A stretch of DNA of 64,000 nucleotides from Brachionus manjavacas (taxonomy: Eukaryota; Rotifera; Eurotatoria; Ploima; Brachionidae), in NCBI GenBank assembly GCA_019054805.1, contig JAHQIY010000013.1, forward strand, positions 2,790,001 to 2,854,000. Direction: 5' to 3'. Both the position numbers and the translations under genes were made by a program. Below the pieces are notes generated by a model. It ran no database searches, had not been told where the DNA came from, and saw nothing but the letters and a program-made list of their open reading frames with translations. Position 1 is the stretch's first letter; every line of letters begins with the position of its first letter. This document shows positions 24,201-38,600 of this stretch, piece by piece.

Positions 24201-26490
24201 TCGACGCGTTTCGGCAAGATTTTACCTTCTTCAGTATTATCTAAAATCTATCAAGAAAAAATGAATTTAATTCTTTTTTTTTAAATTATTTACATTATCC
24301 AGAAAAAAATTTTTTTTATACTTTTTATACTGAATAATAAAACATGCTTCTTTATTTTTCAATTTATCGCTTTTAATTTCAGTTTATTTTACTCTTTTTT
24401 ACTTTAATTTTATTTTTTTATTTGTTTTTGGGAATATTATTTCAGCACAATCAATTTCTGATTAGCACAATGAAAAAAAATTTCAACACAAATTCGATTT
24501 CTTCTAAGCGCAAGAAATTGTATTTAAAAAAAAAATATTAACACAAAAAAATTGTGCTTGAAAATAATTTTTAGAAGAAATTTTTTTTCAACACAAAAAT
24601 TTTATAATAATATAAGTATTAAATTTTATTTTTTATTTAATGAGAATAAAGTATATTTCGAAGCTTAAAAAAAGATATTAAAAATACTAGTCTCTAGAAA
24701 ACCATTTTTCCGCATTTTTCGCTCTACCTCTTTTAGGTTTATTGACAAATTGGTCCTTTTTTAAACAGTTCTTCTAATGCCAATAAATGTGCACAATATC
24801 CTAATTCAGTAAAAAACTTGCAAGAACATTTCTTACTGTTAAGGTTAACTTTATAAAAGGTTAACTTTAGTTGAATGCATTTCTTCATTTTTAAGTTTTG
24901 CGCTAAAAGTATTTTTTCAAATTTCAATTTTTGTGTTGAGAAGAAATCATTTTGTGCTGAACGTTTTGAAATTCTGTTGAATGGTTATTTTTGTGTGTTG
25001 AAAAGGTAGACCCTTTGTTTTTTTATTTTCATTATGAAGGAGCTTAAGCTCAGTAAGTAAACAAATGAATAAATAAATTTTCTATTTAATGATCTGCTAT
25101 TAAAAAAGGTATAATTGCTACTATAAGAAAATGTAAGCCATGTTAATTAAAAATTCCACTATTTATTTATTCTTTATTTAAAAAATAATTTAGGAAAAGT
25201 TTTTCCAGGGCAGTTCCGAACGGCAGAGCCTTCGTAAAAATTAAAAATTCCACTAATTTTAATGAATTGAGATTCTAAAGTATTTTTTTGGACTTAGCCT
25301 TCATAATAAGACTTTGATAAGGTTCTTTTAAAAATTGTGACTTAAAAACTTTGCTTTGTTCTATTTAAATGACATTTTATTAAATCAGTTGGAGAAAATT
25401 TACAATTAACTTAATTGTAAAAAAGATTGAATCTTTTTTAATTTTGAAAATCGATTTTTAAGGAATTAAATTATTTTATCAATAATAAATTTTCACTTAA
25501 ACACTCTAATTACCATGATGACCAAAATATAACCTTATTTTTAGCGTGAATGGATTGCTGTTTCTTCATGCATTTGGATGATTGATCAAGTAGGTCTTAA
25601 AGTGGTTGTAATTTACAGATTTGTGAACTTTTTTTGTTCAGATGTATCGAGGTTTTAATGACGGAGATGGTGATATGCAAGCTATTCTTGGAAAATACGA
25701 GATTCACATTCTTCCATTGGTAAATCCAGACGGATATGAATACTCACATACTACAGTAAAAATAAAAATTTTTAAAAAATCTTTTTAAGTTTTTTAAATT
25801 TTGAAAATAAGAATCGAATGTGGCGTAAGAACAGAAAACCAAACTCAGGCTCTAGCTGTGTGGGCACTGATTTGAATCGAAACTTTGGCTTTCAGTGGAG
25901 AGTAAGTTGAATCAGCACATTTAGGGAAAATGGTAAAATTTTTGTTCTAGACCGGTGGATCTTCAACAAATCCATGCAGTGATACATACGCTGGTCCAAG
26001 CGCTGACTCGGAGCTTGAAACAAAAACTGTTGAAAATGTTATTCTGAACAAAATGAACTTTTGGGATGCCTATTTGACAATTCATACCTATGGTCAGTAC
26101 TGGTTGACTTCGTGGAGTTACACGACTGCTTACCCGTCAGATTATGATGATTTGAAATTAGCTGCTGACAAAGGTGCTGCTGCCCTGAAAGCTTTGCACG
26201 GCACTCAATACACAACTGGACATTCTGGTGTTCTTTTTGGCCGATTGTCTGGTGTGAGTGATGACTGGGCCAAAGGCGAAGCTAAGATAAAATACGCATG
26301 TACTTTGGAATTATCACCAGGCAGCTCGACTCCAGACGCTTTCTACGGTTTTGCTCTTCCAGAAGACAGGTAATCAAGAGGTTATACATTTTTTTTATTC
26401 TGGTTAAATTTTATTTTTAGAGTTCCAAAAGTTGGCAAAGAACTCTTCGCTGGTGTAGTCGGATATCTAAAGCATATAGGAAATTTATAA
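21288..26490 (+). CDS. Secreted carboxypeptidase, M14A family, B-like specificity
   Basis: Exons 21288-21440, 21490-21626, 21675-21915, 25545-25589, 25642-25755, 25812-25901, 25951-26369, 26421-26490; all are GT-AG and in phase, 422 residues. Residues 1-19 are a signal peptide, and a propeptide runs to the basic site RTRR (108-111), leaving a mature enzyme of about 311 residues, normal for M14A. Zinc ligands: H176 and E179 (FHAREW) and H305 (IHTYGQYW). DLNRNF (250-255) contains the Asn-Arg pair that binds the substrate carboxylate. The catalytic Glu is E380 (TLELSPG). D364 in SGVSDDW lies where carboxypeptidase B has Asp255, predicting release of C-terminal Lys or Arg. G357 occupies the usual Tyr248 position, which is odd. 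Likely a digestive zymogen. Intron 3 is 3.6 kb and full of LINE debris. Confidence 0.9.
21916..25544 (+). other. Large intron of the carboxypeptidase gene with LINE debris
   Basis: 22640-22930 is a LINE-type 3' end (imperfect hairpin CCAGCAGACCCCAG/CTGGGACCGTGCTGG, then GCCTACAAGGCG and an AATAAT tail). 22935-23020 and 23110-23200 are similar to each other (TCTCTTTTATTTGATAGCGCAC). 23640-24010 is a rotten family A LINE piece on the + strand (GCGGCATGAGGACCTAACAA corresponds to the RT stretch AASGPDQ; the 3' part has TTGCTATCTAACCATTTC and TTCGGTACAGAAA). 24198-24234 has a hammerhead-like motif on the minus strand. A 62-residue minus-strand frame at 24739-24927 with three Cys and a His ([15 protein letters not shown]) looks like a SWIM-type zinc finger fragment of a transposase. 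The rest is AT-rich. Confidence 0.5.
24739..24927 (-). pseudogene. SWIM-like zinc finger fragment, probably transposon-derived
   Basis: A 62-residue frame containing [18 protein letters not shown], which fits the SWIM pattern C-x-C-xn-C-x-H found in MULE transposases. No catalytic domain is nearby. It lies inside an intron of the opposite-strand carboxypeptidase gene and is bounded by blocks rich in the words CACAAAAAT and TTTCAACACA. Confidence 0.4.
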
Positions 26491-26564
26491 GGCGCATATA
26501 AAATAATAAATTTTTAGAGACTTTTTTTGAAATTTTTATTTAAATTTTATCTATGAAAAAAAAT

Positions 26565-26636
26565 CTCCGTGACGGGGAATTGAACCCCGGTCTCCCGCGT
26601 GACAGGCGGGGATACTCACCACTATACTAACACGGA
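26565..26636 (-). tRNA. tRNA-Asp (anticodon GTC)
   Basis: On the minus strand the 72-nt sequence starts TCCGTGTTAGTATAGTGGTG, the D-arm and A-box form of eukaryotic tRNA-Asp. It continues with the anticodon arm CCCGCCTGTCACGCGGG (loop CTGTCAC, anticodon GTC) and ends with the T-arm CCGGGGTTCAATTCCCCG and discriminator G. The B box GGTTCAATTCC is intact. One T-T mismatch is seen at the base of the acceptor stem (7:66). No intron. It sits 75 nt beyond the carboxypeptidase stop codon. Confidence 0.93.
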
Positions 26637-26712
26637 TTGAAGTTATTAATTAATTTTAGCTTTTATTTCAGATTTTTTTTAAAAAAGAAATTGAAAATTT
26701 TTTGAAAAAATT

Positions 26713-26784
26713 TTCCCGTGCCGGGAATTGAACCCGGGCCTTGACGGTGAGAGCGTCAAATCCTAACCACTAGACCACGCGGGA
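26713..26784 (-). tRNA. tRNA-Glu (anticodon CTC)
   Basis: On the minus strand it starts TCCCGCGTGGTCTAGTGGTT, followed by the anticodon arm TGACGCTCTCACCGTCA (anticodon CTC) and the T-arm CCCGGGTTCAATTCCCGG. The A and B boxes are both canonical for tRNA-Glu. One C-A mismatch is present in the acceptor stem (6:67). It is 76 nt from the tRNA-Asp and on the same strand, so they form a small tandem pair, each with its own internal polymerase III promoter. Confidence 0.93.
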
Positions 26785-27590
26785 TCTCAATATTATTATC
26801 TTAGAACTCGAATTAATAATTAAATACCCAAATTTTTTTAGTTTTTTCTAAAATCTTAAATAAAATCCCCTAATTATTTTGAAATGAAAATTTAAAGTGC
26901 CTCAATTTTTAATCATTTTATAATTTTGGTGAACTGAAAATTTTGATCTGAAGGAGCGAGGTAAAGAAACTGAGAGTTTTATCTTTTTTTGTTTTTTTAG
27001 TACTTTTAATATAAGAAGAATAGCCTAATATTAGATTATAAGTTCAAGGTTAATCAACGGGCTAGTACCCTGGCCTAATTAAAGACTGATTAATTCTTCA
27101 TTTATTCAGTAAAAATAAAATTGAATTTAAAATATAAAAATATAAAAATTTTGTTTTCAAAAATAAAAATTTTAAAATTTAAACTTAATCTATCAAATTT
27201 TTTTTTTCTTCTCCGTAAATTAAATTGATATTTTTAAAAGGCAGCATGAATATATTTGACCATAGGACGGCATAGTTTTCCGTCAGTAGATAAATCATTT
27301 TTTGTTAATAATATTAATTAAAAAAGAAGTTAAGATAATTCATTTTTGTAATAAGATTAAAAAAATCATTCAGTAGATAATTTAAACATTAATTATTACA
27401 TTATTCTTAGGAGCAAATTGGTTTCAAACAATTTAACCTTTCACATTTTTAAATTGTTTGAAACCTCATAATCATAATAATTTTTTTAATAGACTGTTTA
27501 ATATTTTTAAGTAAAAAACATTCTTATTTACTATATTCTTAATTATTTTTTATTTTTTGAAAGATTTATCTTTTTAAAGAAAGCTATTTT
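26785..27590. other. AT-rich spacer with a perfect hairpin
   Basis: No gene is visible. At 27420-27465 two perfect 17-bp arms (GGTTTCAAACAATTTAA and its complement) flank a 12-nt loop. The function is unknown; a MITE relic or a chance structure is possible. Confidence 0.5.
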
Positions 27591-27598
27591 CTTATTTG

Positions 27599-29623
27599 GG
27601 GTCTGTTATACCTCAATATCATTGATATTGAATTTTCAATATCAGTGATTTTCAATATCGCGCTTGATTTTGAGATTAATTAAATGATATTCAAATTAAT
27701 TAATTGTTATTGAAATGAATTAATTGATATTGAAATGAATTGATTGTTATTGAAATTAATTAATTGATATTGAAATTTTATTTTATTTGAATATCAAAAT
27801 TAGTCATTTGAAAAAAAGATAAATCAAGTTTTATTTTGGAATTACAACTAATTTTTTACTTTTGGTGGTCTTCCTCTTTTTCTCTTTTCTTCAACACACT
27901 TATTTGAGTTAATTACTTCCATCACATGAGCATTTTGAACAACATTTTCATTAGCTAAATCTGTTAATTTGTTTGCAACTTTATTTGTTTGTAACATTTC
28001 TTCTTTACAAATCGTTATCACCCTGTAGCGTGTACCTGAAGTAACATGGGTTAGATTTCTGTCGGTACACATTTGGTGAATAATCTCTCTCTGAGCGGTT
28101 GATAAATCACTTTGGAATCTATAGTTTATAATGGAACCACTTAAAATTAGAGAAATTATTTCAGTTATTGCCTTTTGGAAGTCTTTTTCATTTATTTCGC
28201 TTAATGGCTTAACCCAACATTGAATTGAATCACAATCATTTGATTCAAAAACAGACTTAACTTTATCATAAGTAAAAACAAAATCATCGATATCTCCAAC
28301 TGGTAATGACATGTCAACATTTTCTTCATCAATATATTCCAATTCAAAGTCTTCATCATCATTCTCAATCTGTTTTAAACTTTCTAGCAAGCCATTACAA
28401 GTAAAAGAACCTTCATTTACCAATGTTTTGTTGTACTTTACAATTATAGATAAAAAAGCCCCAAAAGCACCAGTACGAGTTAAATTTTGATTGTGACGCC
28501 ATGTGTACTCATCTAAATAACTTTGTAGATAAAGCCTACTAACTCCGCGCATTTTTTTGAACAGACTTTTTGCCGAGCACCAAATAGATTCGATCCCATT
28601 AGTGTGGACACCGGTCGTAGGATCAACAAAAAAAAGGTCATGATTTACAGTCAGATGTGTGTAATTTTTGTCTAATTTACTAATACGCTGATAAGCTTTC
28701 CAACAATCGCTGTGTATAATTGTCTTGGGATCAACGTGTTTATATATCACGTTTAGTAAATTCACAGCATCACGCTTATCCACGACAAAAAATAGGCATC
28801 GACGTGAGCTACGCTCGTAAAGGCCAAAAACCCAAACTTGTTTTCGTTTTAAGTCCTTTCCCTTGTGGTGCTTAACACGGACAAATAGACTCTCGTCAAT
28901 TTCAACGATTTCTCCTTGGCCGCCCAGAGTTACATTTGATTTATTAAAATCTTTTAAGCACATAATTCGTATCTTTTGAAAAATTCTATTTATAGTTACG
29001 GGAGACACGCCAACTAAAGTTTTTATATCATTTTGGCAGACTTGGAGACTCCAATGGAATATTATCTTTAGAATTTTTGCCAGTGGTAGATCAAATTGAG
29101 AGAAAAAACTATTGTTTCTACATGACTTGGATTCACCGCAAGTTGTACAACGCCAATAATATTTGTCACTTAAAGTTGTTTTGATGTCCCATTTCATTTC
29201 TTTAGTACATTTTTTGCAAAGAGGTGCTTTATTTTGAATTAAATCATTATCTTTTAGAAATTTTACTACTTCGTCAATATTGTTAGAATTAATCAATTCT
29301 GTTAGAAAATTAACTTCAAACATTTTTTGTTGTTTTTTTTAATTAAAAATTTGTTGCACGAAAAATATAATTTACATTTAGATTCAAAGAATTTACAACA
29401 TATAAAAATGTGCAAATTTAATTATCGAATTAATCAGTTTGATATTGAAATTAATTTAATTGATATTGAAATATTTACCTTGATATTGAAATTAATTAAT
29501 TGATATTGGAATTTTTACCTTGATATTTGTTTAAATATCAATGAAGTGTTAATTAATTAATTGATATTGAAAATCACTGATATTGAAAATTCAATATCAA
29601 TGATATTGAGGTATAACAGACCC
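27599..29623 (-). mobile_element. Intact Merlin-type DNA transposon
   Basis: The termini are perfect long inverted repeats of about 60 bp beginning GGGTCTGTTATACCTCAATA and containing internal palindromes such as CAATATCATTGATATTG. The element is flanked by an exact 8-bp duplication CTTATTTG (27591-27598 and 29624-29631); Merlin elements make 8-9 bp duplications. Subterminal arrays of TTGATATTGAAATTAATTAA-like units occur inside both ends. The single transposase gene is uninterrupted. Perfect ends, perfect duplication and an open frame suggest a recent insertion that may still be active. Confidence 0.92.
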
Positions 29624-32600
29624 CTTATTTGTATAAATAAATAAAAAAGATTTAAAAATTTTTGCTTTTAAACAATAAAAACTAAATTGCGATTTTAAGA
29701 ATTATATTTTTGTGGATGAAACAGCTGTCAGAATTGGTCATCAAGCACTTTTCCATTGGAGACTGCCATCAAACTACCCTAACGGTCTTCCTTCAACAAA
29801 TTATTATTATTATTATTATTTATTAGTTTAAAGCCCCATAGGCAAAATTACAAAAAATTACATTAAATTCGAGATAAATTTAAAAAAAAAAGAAAGAAAA
29901 TTGCACCAGTGTTACTAAGTAAAAAAGTTTACTCTCAACAAACAAATATTGTCCAAAAGTTAACGTGAACTCCATGAATTTCTTACAAAGGAGCAACAAA
30001 ATTTGCTGCTAAAATTTTTATTTTTTTTATTGATATTTTAATAATCAAAACGAAATTTTGAGAGCTTTTTTAACGAGCAAAATATTGTTTTGATTATTAT
30101 ATAAACAATATTTTGCTCACCTATGTTATAATTTTGGTGAATTTAAGTCAAAGTTATGACTTAAAATTTTTTTTTTTTTTTAAGTCAAAGTCATGAGTCA
30201 TGATTTTTTTAAGTCAAAAGACTTAATAATAAAAATTAAAAAAATTAAAATGTGGTATGAATTTTGAAGATAAATTTGAGTTCTGTAATCTGGGTTCTAA
30301 TTTAGATCTCAATAATTCTTTGTATATTACAATTCGGTCCATAAAGTAACAAAAAATAAAAAAAAATTTTGAAAAAGTTAAATAATAAATTAATTTTTTA
30401 AAATTTAATTTAATTTAAATTTTAATAAGTTGCATCAAACATTATTTTTAGAATAAATTCATATTTTTAAATTAATTAAGTAATTCTATGAAAATAAAGT
30501 CATTCTTAAATTCATCTAGAAAAATTGTTGCAAAATCAGTAATTTTAGTCAATGATTTGGCACATTCCATATTTTATTACTTGATTGATAAAAAAAAGCA
30601 TTTCTTTATTAAAAAAAATAATATAGGCAAATTTTTTTTTTCTTAAGTCAAGTCAATGACTTAAATTTTTTTTTTTTTTCTTGTGACTTAAAAACAACTC
30701 TGGTATATTTTTGTTTTACTAAAAATTTTAGTTTTCTTTTTTCAAAATTAATTATCATAGCTAATGCAAATGAAATTCACATTATTTTGCATGAATATTG
30801 AGGCGAAATTTTTGTTTTTCGTTTTAAGAAAATTTTATTTCAGGGCGTGATAAACTTGGTGGGTAAATTTCCGAATTAGAAATAAGCAGAAAAAATGGAG
30901 TTCAGACTATTGCGAATATTTTTTCCTTTGAACATATGTTTTTACATTGTTCAATTGTTCATTATTTGTGAGGACTCACACGGCCCACTTGATTAATTCG
31001 AGAAAAAAAAATTTATGCCAAATATTGTTTTACTTTTGGCAACTATTGAAAATAAAAAAGAAAGTATTCACAGCTAAATAAGTATAATTGATTAGGCAAA
31101 CAAAAGAGCTCTTAAATACAATGCTAAAAATAAATGCACAAATTTAAATTGTAAAAATATTACGTAATATCTATTGCACAACATACTAAAATCGAATTTG
31201 AACTAATTGTGCAGTTTTAGCTGCGATGTCTGGGTTATGTTTAAAACACATGATTTAAAACATGAATAAAATAGTTCCACCCGAATAAAACTTTATTTAT
31301 AATGTCAAGAATTTTCTTTTATTTTAAACAAAAATTAAAAAGCAAAAATGTTAGATGTAAAAAGAAAGCCAGAATCGGCTAAAATCACCTCAAAAGCAAA
31401 CAAGACCTCGACCAGGCTCAACAACGAAGCACGGCTCCGATCCCTAAGTAATTCTTTTTTTAAACATGCTATAAAAATAGTTGACGCAAAGTGACAATTT
31501 GTTACACTACATTGAACCTTGACTAGCTAGAGGATCGCTTTAATTTGCATCCAAGTAATGGCTTTTAATAATATACAGTGGTGTTCCGGATTTAGTAATT
31601 TACGATAATTTACGTAAAAAATAGTAAATTTACCGAATTTTACGTAAAATATTGTAAATTTACGTAAATTTACAAAAGTAAAAAAACGTAAATTTACTTG
31701 ATTTTACGTAAAATTTGGTAAATTTCGATCATTTCACGTAAATTTATGTAAAAAAAAAAATGTCCAAAAATTGAAATAATTTGGCACTTTTTAAAAAAAA
31801 ATGAATTTTTGTTATCCTTCAATATTTATATCCAAAATTATGAGAAAAAAAAAATTACCATAATTTACGTAAATTTTGGTAAAATGAAATCAATTTAATG
31901 GTAAAAAATAGTAAAAAATGGTAAAAATGATTATTTAAAATTTTAAATTAATTTGAAAAAAATTTTTTATTAGGTTGGTTATAATTTTTCAAACACTTAA
32001 AGGGTGAAAAATTAATTTTAATTTTCTTTAATTTTTATGGGTATTTGAAATTGTTAAAAGAGAAATACCAGGTCAAAAAGATCAGAGAAAATTCTAAGCT
32101 ATTTCTAAAGCTCCTTCAAAAATTAATGATTTAAAAATTATTTAATAGTTTTTTTATTTTTTTTATTTTTTGAAGGAGCTTTAGAAATAGCTTAGAATTT
32201 TCTCTGATCTTTTTGACCTGGTATTTCTCTTTTAACAATTTCAAATACCCAAATGCGCTCTCTACTTAAATCTTTGCCTTTCAACAAAAATAATAAAAAT
32301 TAAAGAAAATTAAAATTAATTTTTCACCCTTTAAGTGTTTGAAAAATTATAACCAACCTAATAAAATTTTTTTTTCAAATTAATTTAAAATTTTAAATAA
32401 TCATTTTTACCATTTTTTACTATTTTTTACCATTAAATTGATTACATTTTACCAAAATTTACGTAAATTATGGTAATTTTTTTTTTCTCATAATTTTGGA
32501 TATAAATATTGAAGGATAACAAAAATTCATTTTTTTTTAAAAAGTGCCAAATTATTTCAATTTTTTGGACATTTTTTTTTTTTACATAAATTTACGTAAA

Positions 32601-35600
32601 ATGATCGAAATTTACCAAATTTTACGTAAAATCAAGTAAATTTACGTTTTTTTACTTTTGTAAATTTACGTAAATTTACAATATTTTACGTAAAATTCGG
32701 TAAATTTACTATTTTTTACGTAAATTATCGTAAATTACTAACTTCAAAATTAATTTCATACTTTGTTGCAAATTTTCTGTCTATAGATAAATTAACTTAA
32801 GTTAAGTACAAGTGGAACATGCTTTAGTTGTTTTCTTTTTCTAATTTTTTCTAAAAATTAATTGTTGTTTTCCTTGGATTTAATAAAATAAATGTTTAAC
32901 CTTAATATATAACTTTAATTTAAAACCCATTCCATTCCAGGCTGCATGAAGTTTTACCTAAAACTATTTAATAGATAATAAATAATAAATAAATTTATAA
33001 TTACTATATTATACCCTATATTTGATAATTATTCCTTCGGTCTTTAAGGGGTGACCCGTGTTAAAGTAATTTTCCAGAAGGGTGATTGTTAGATTAATGA
33101 CTGAATTAAAAAATTTGAAATGGATAACAGAAATGAATTTAATGGAAAAACACTTCTTATCCTTGTGATAAAGGCATTCTAAAAGATTTTAAATTTAAAA
33201 ATGAATGAACAATTAATTTTTATTTTTTTGTTTTAATAATATGCAGAATTTATTTTTTCTTGTTGTTTAAAATTTTTCTTTACATCACAAAGATTAATCG
33301 ATGATAAAATATTTTATTGCAACATAATTTATTTATTTATAAAAATATTGTTACACATTTCAACTAATTTAATGATAATAAATTAAAAATTAAATAAAGA
33401 TGAAACTGAACAAAACATCAAACCAAGTCTTGATTGACTTTTTCCTGAAAAAAGAAAACTCTAGCTTGAAGCTTGAAGATTTTGATGGTTATTGTAAAAC
33501 TATTGAGGATCTATGGATTAAGATAACAAGCTTCTTGGTTAATCACGTTTCACGTACATAAATTTTAACAGCTCTTCCAATTCACATAAAAAACAGATTG
33601 ATTTTATAAAAAAAGCAAAACTAAATTTTTTTGATAGCTTGACTGAATCAAGTTAAAAACAAATGTGCGTAGAAATATCAAATCTTTAATGTAAATATGA
33701 ACCATGTTATGCAATCTTTAAAGGTTAAAATATTCAAGCTCGAAAAGCTGATATTTTTTACACAATTTGAGTTAAAAGGCCAAGATGAATTTATTCCTAA
33801 TAAAGGTATTTGATTACGGCAATGACATAATGAAAAATATCATAATATCGGTATAAAAGCTCTATACTGAGATTTTTCAGTTTTAAAACCAAAAGAATTG
33901 GGCTAATTAACTAATCAAGATGTTTTCTATAGAAAGATTTAAAAAATGAGGTTTGTTGAGTAAATTTACATTATGGCTTTTTTAATTTTTAAATTTTAAA
34001 ACATAATAAAACAACTAAAGTTAAACACCTAGATAACTTCTTTTATTATCTAACCATTTCAGCTTCTTTGAATATTCTAGTAAAAGTTATGTGAAGATTG
34101 CAGTGCTATAATTGGTATCTCAACAGCAGTAGTTAATATACCAAGTTGTATCAGCTGAAACAATTTTACTCTCTTGGCTAAAAATTATTTTTTTTACTCT
34201 GAAATTCATCATGACTTGTTAAAGACGGGAAAAAATATTAAAAATTTTATTAAGTGTTATTTAAGGAATTGAATAAAAAATTTGAATTGGGTTTCCGAAA
34301 AAGCTTCATAATGAAAATTCAACATAAGATGTTGAGATTTAAAATTTAATAAACCGGATCTTAAGATCCCATATAGAAAAAAAAGTCAAAAAGTACTGAA
34401 AAGTCTTGGTAGATTTTTTTAAATTTCAAATCTGACTCAAAATTTTGGAAAATTAATTTAAAATTAATCAAAAATTAACTTAACTTTATTCAAAATCTAG
34501 ATCAGTCAATAGCATTTCAATTTTTAAAATTAAAAAAAAATTTCTTTTATTATTCTTTGTAATTTTTTTAATTCGAGTTTTTAAACCAAAAAATTATTTT
34601 AATTTTAATAATATTTTTAATGAGATACAATGAATAGACAAATATCATACGATATAATTCAATGGGTCATATTTTTCTAGACTGAAATTTTTTTTTTAAT
34701 CAAAGATATCAATTAGTCCAAAATGGCTTAAATAAATTTAATCGAACATATAAAAAATTAGGTTGGAAGTTTAGCCCTTGAATTTACAGGTATCGTTTAA
34801 AAAATCGAAGAAATGATTTTTTTAAATAGATATAAAAATAGCAATTTGATTTATTTCAATTAAAAAAGAGAATTTTTTTTATAAAAAATGTTTAATCAAC
34901 CGTGAACTTTTTCATTATAAATTAGAATAGAGCAAAAAAATTAAAATTTGGATTCATGTTGAGCAGTACAGATAATGTCCAGCTAGTTGAATTATTATTC
35001 AATTTTTGCATGAATTCAATAAAAAAATAATTATTAACACATGAACAAATAAATTTTAATTAATAAAGCATCAAAGGTCATTTGGAAATAAGTCACGTAA
35101 TTACAAAAATATAAAGAATAAACAAGCACAAAATTAGTCAAAATTTAAAGTGGATTTTGCCTTAACTGACCTAATGGGTCTTTTTTACCTGAATAAAAGG
35201 GGGAAATGGAACATAATGGTCAGAGTAGAATAAATTGGGTAAATATATTGGGAATAGTGAGACAACTAAGCCATAATATGATATTATGAGGAAAGTAGGA
35301 TATATGGGGAATAATAAGAAATTTTGGTAGCAGTGGGATTAAATAGGATTTTATTTAATGGGAGAGAATTGAGACATTTTTGCGGAAGTTTTTTTTTAAT
35401 TTGTTGAATTTTCTGAAAAAAAAATTACACGGTTTTACGAAAATTTACGTAAAAAATTTTTGGTTTCGTTAAAATACAGATAAAATCGAAATAATGGAAA
35501 ATTTGAGTGGTTTTTGAATGTTTTTTTTTGTCATCACTAGTTTATTCTAAAAGATTTATGTAGCATCACAAAATTGTTAATCAAGCATTATAGGTTTCTA

Positions 35601-38600
35601 TAGGTACTGATAAATTAAATTTTTATATCGAGGATTAAGCCTGTTTATGTAATAGTGTCTGGGATGATTTTATGATCGAATTTTTTATGCTAAAAGAATT
35701 TTATCTGGGCAAGTTGAAATGATTAGAATTCTGAGAACGCAACAACAAAAAACTGCGATTATAATATTGATTTGAGTGTGCGCTAGAGTTGCCAATCAAG
35801 AGTCTAGATTTGTCAGTCATGCACACAACGAATGACTCGACTAGCGCACAGCATCACATACATAAAAAATTATGTTTGTGCTTAGTCGCAATTGAGCACT
35901 AGTATAAAAACGACCTGAAACAACCAAATAATAAAATCAATAGCTTCATTTCTTTTTTCATTTTATTTTAAAACTGAATAAAATTTGACTAAGCACTCTC
36001 TTGAACGCCACTAAATGGTCTTTTCTTTTCTCGTTTAGATTACAGAGCCAGATTGGCTGCTTTAACTAAAAGCCTAGTTGTCATTACCCCTAAAGCGGTT
36101 AAAATGCACAAAGCGTTTTAAGAGTGTCAACATCCCTGAACATCGGATAAATTAAGCCGCACAACTTGAACTATTTTTATAACACGTCTAAAAATAACCT
36201 TGAACCTTTGTTCTAAATCCAACATCCTTAACTCTTTAGGGGAAATCACAACTCCATACACAATGAATTCAACAAGCCAAGACAAATTCATGAAGCACGA
36301 AATAATCGAAGCAGCAAAACTCTACATGAACGAGAAGTTTTTGCGCTGTGTCAAAAAGGCCAACCCAAATGCAGACTCAAAGTCAATTGTAGACAGGGCA
36401 ACACGCAGGCCCATCGAGCAGGTGCTCATGGCTCTCCAAGACCTGGACGAACACAATCTGGAACAAATACAGCAGTTTGTGGACACGCACCTGCACGAGC
36501 CGGGCATAGAAATAATCCGAGCCGAACTGACAGACTGGGTTGAGCATCCACGCTTCCTCAAGCACATCCAAAGCGAGGAGCTAAGACACTTTTGCACCGC
36601 TCTCAACCGCGTTTGGTTAGACCTGTACAAAAAGCTGGACATGAGCAAACTAGAGGTAAACATTTTTGTCTTAGCCTTTTTTCTTCTTAAAAATAATAGC
36701 AAGCATTCTTTGATTAATATTTTATAACGAAAGCATTTACTGCCTTTTAGCATACTTTTTTTATTTAAATATTCCCAGAAGGTCGATGATAAAAAATTAT
36801 ATTTATAAAGATAAATAAAGACAAAAAAAGAGTCGTGTAAAATAGATTTTTTGCCTTTCCAAACACTTATTGTGCTGGCGACCTAAATTTTTGTCTGATA
36901 GGATGCAAAAAAATGAATAAAAAGGAAATAAAATTGAGCATAAATTTTTTTTTATTGATTTAAAAAAAATCAATTTAAGGCATTAAAAAACACGAAATCT
37001 ATCATCATTTGTTTAGAGTAAAAATATTGCTCTTTTGGATTAAATTTTTGGGATTTTTTTTCAAATTTCATCTTAATCAAAAAAATGAGCAAATGTTAAA
37101 AAAACTTTCTAAAATCTATTTAAAAAAATTCCAAAGAAGTAGTTTATTATTATTAATTTATTATAAAAAAAGTTAATATGGTGAGAATAATAGAGAGATT
37201 TAGTTTTTACGGCGGCCACATCAATTATCTGCCGTTCCAAGTAGATTTTGTGATGGCCACATTATTTATCTGCCGTTCCAAGTAGTTTTTGTGGCGGCCA
37301 CATGATTTATTTGCCGTTCATTTTGTTTTTGTGGCAGTCACATTATTTTTCTGCCGTTCCAAGTAGATTTTGTGACGGCCACATCATTTATCTACCGTTC
37401 CATTTAGTTTTTGTGGCGGCCACATCAATTATCTGCCGTTCCAAGTAGATTTTGTGACGGCCACATCATTCATCTGCCGTTCCATTTAGTTTTTGTGGTA
37501 GTTAAGTCTCTCTTTTTTCCTATTTTTAACTCTCTATGATTTTGTGTGTCTAATTGTTAAATTTATTAGCACGAGTGCGTGACCAGCCATCTGCCGATGC
37601 GCTACCCGTTTATCGTTCCCGGCGGTCGATTCATCGAAATCTACTACTGGGACACGTACTGGACTATCGAGGGACTGCTCGTTTGCGGCATGATCGACAC
37701 AGTGCGACAAATGATCGAAAACTTTGTCTTTTTCATCAAAAAGTTTGGCTTCATTCCGAACGGCTCGCGCATCTACTACCTGAATCGTAGCCAGCCGCCG
37801 TACTTTGCCCAAATGGTCATGCGCTACTACGACCACTGCATGAGCTGCGACCAGCTGGACGCCGAGGCCAAGCAAGAAGTCGAGAACTTTGTGCTCACCG
37901 ACGCCTACAAATGCATTCTCATCGAGTACCGCTACTGGACAAGACAAAAGTCGGTCGAGATCGTCGTCGACAAGAGAACCAAGCGCAAGTTCAAATTCAG
38001 CCGCTACACAGTCAACACCAAGATGGCGCGGCCCGAGTCCTACTTCGAGGACATGCACACGGCCAGCCAGTGCCGCACAGACGCCCAAAAGCACAAGGTC
38101 TACTGCGACATCACCGCGGCCGCCGAGTCCGGCTACGACTTCAGCTCCAGGTGGTTCAAAGACCCCATGGACATGGCCACCATTCAGACCACCGACCTAA
38201 TTCCCGTCGACCTGAACTCGGTCTTGTACAAAAACGAGCTCATACTAAGCGAGCTGAGCGAGCTCAACGGCGACGATCTCAAGGCCAAGCTGTTCAAGCG
38301 GCTCGCTGCCAAGCGACGCTACGCCATCAACAAACTCCTCTGGTCCAAGGAGAACTGCTGCTGGTCCGACTTCAACCTGAAGAGTGGTCGGCTGACGGAC
38401 CACTTTTACGCGTCCAATTTGGCGCCGCTCTGGTTCGACATGAGACCTCCATCGGGCTTCAGAGCCGCCGACGTGATCGCCAAGCATCGCGCGGTCTTCG
38501 ACGGCTATGATGGCGGCGTGCCCGTCTCCCTGCTCAAGACAACTCAGCAATGGGACTTTAACAACGTGTGGGCGCCCAACCAACACTCGTACATCATGAT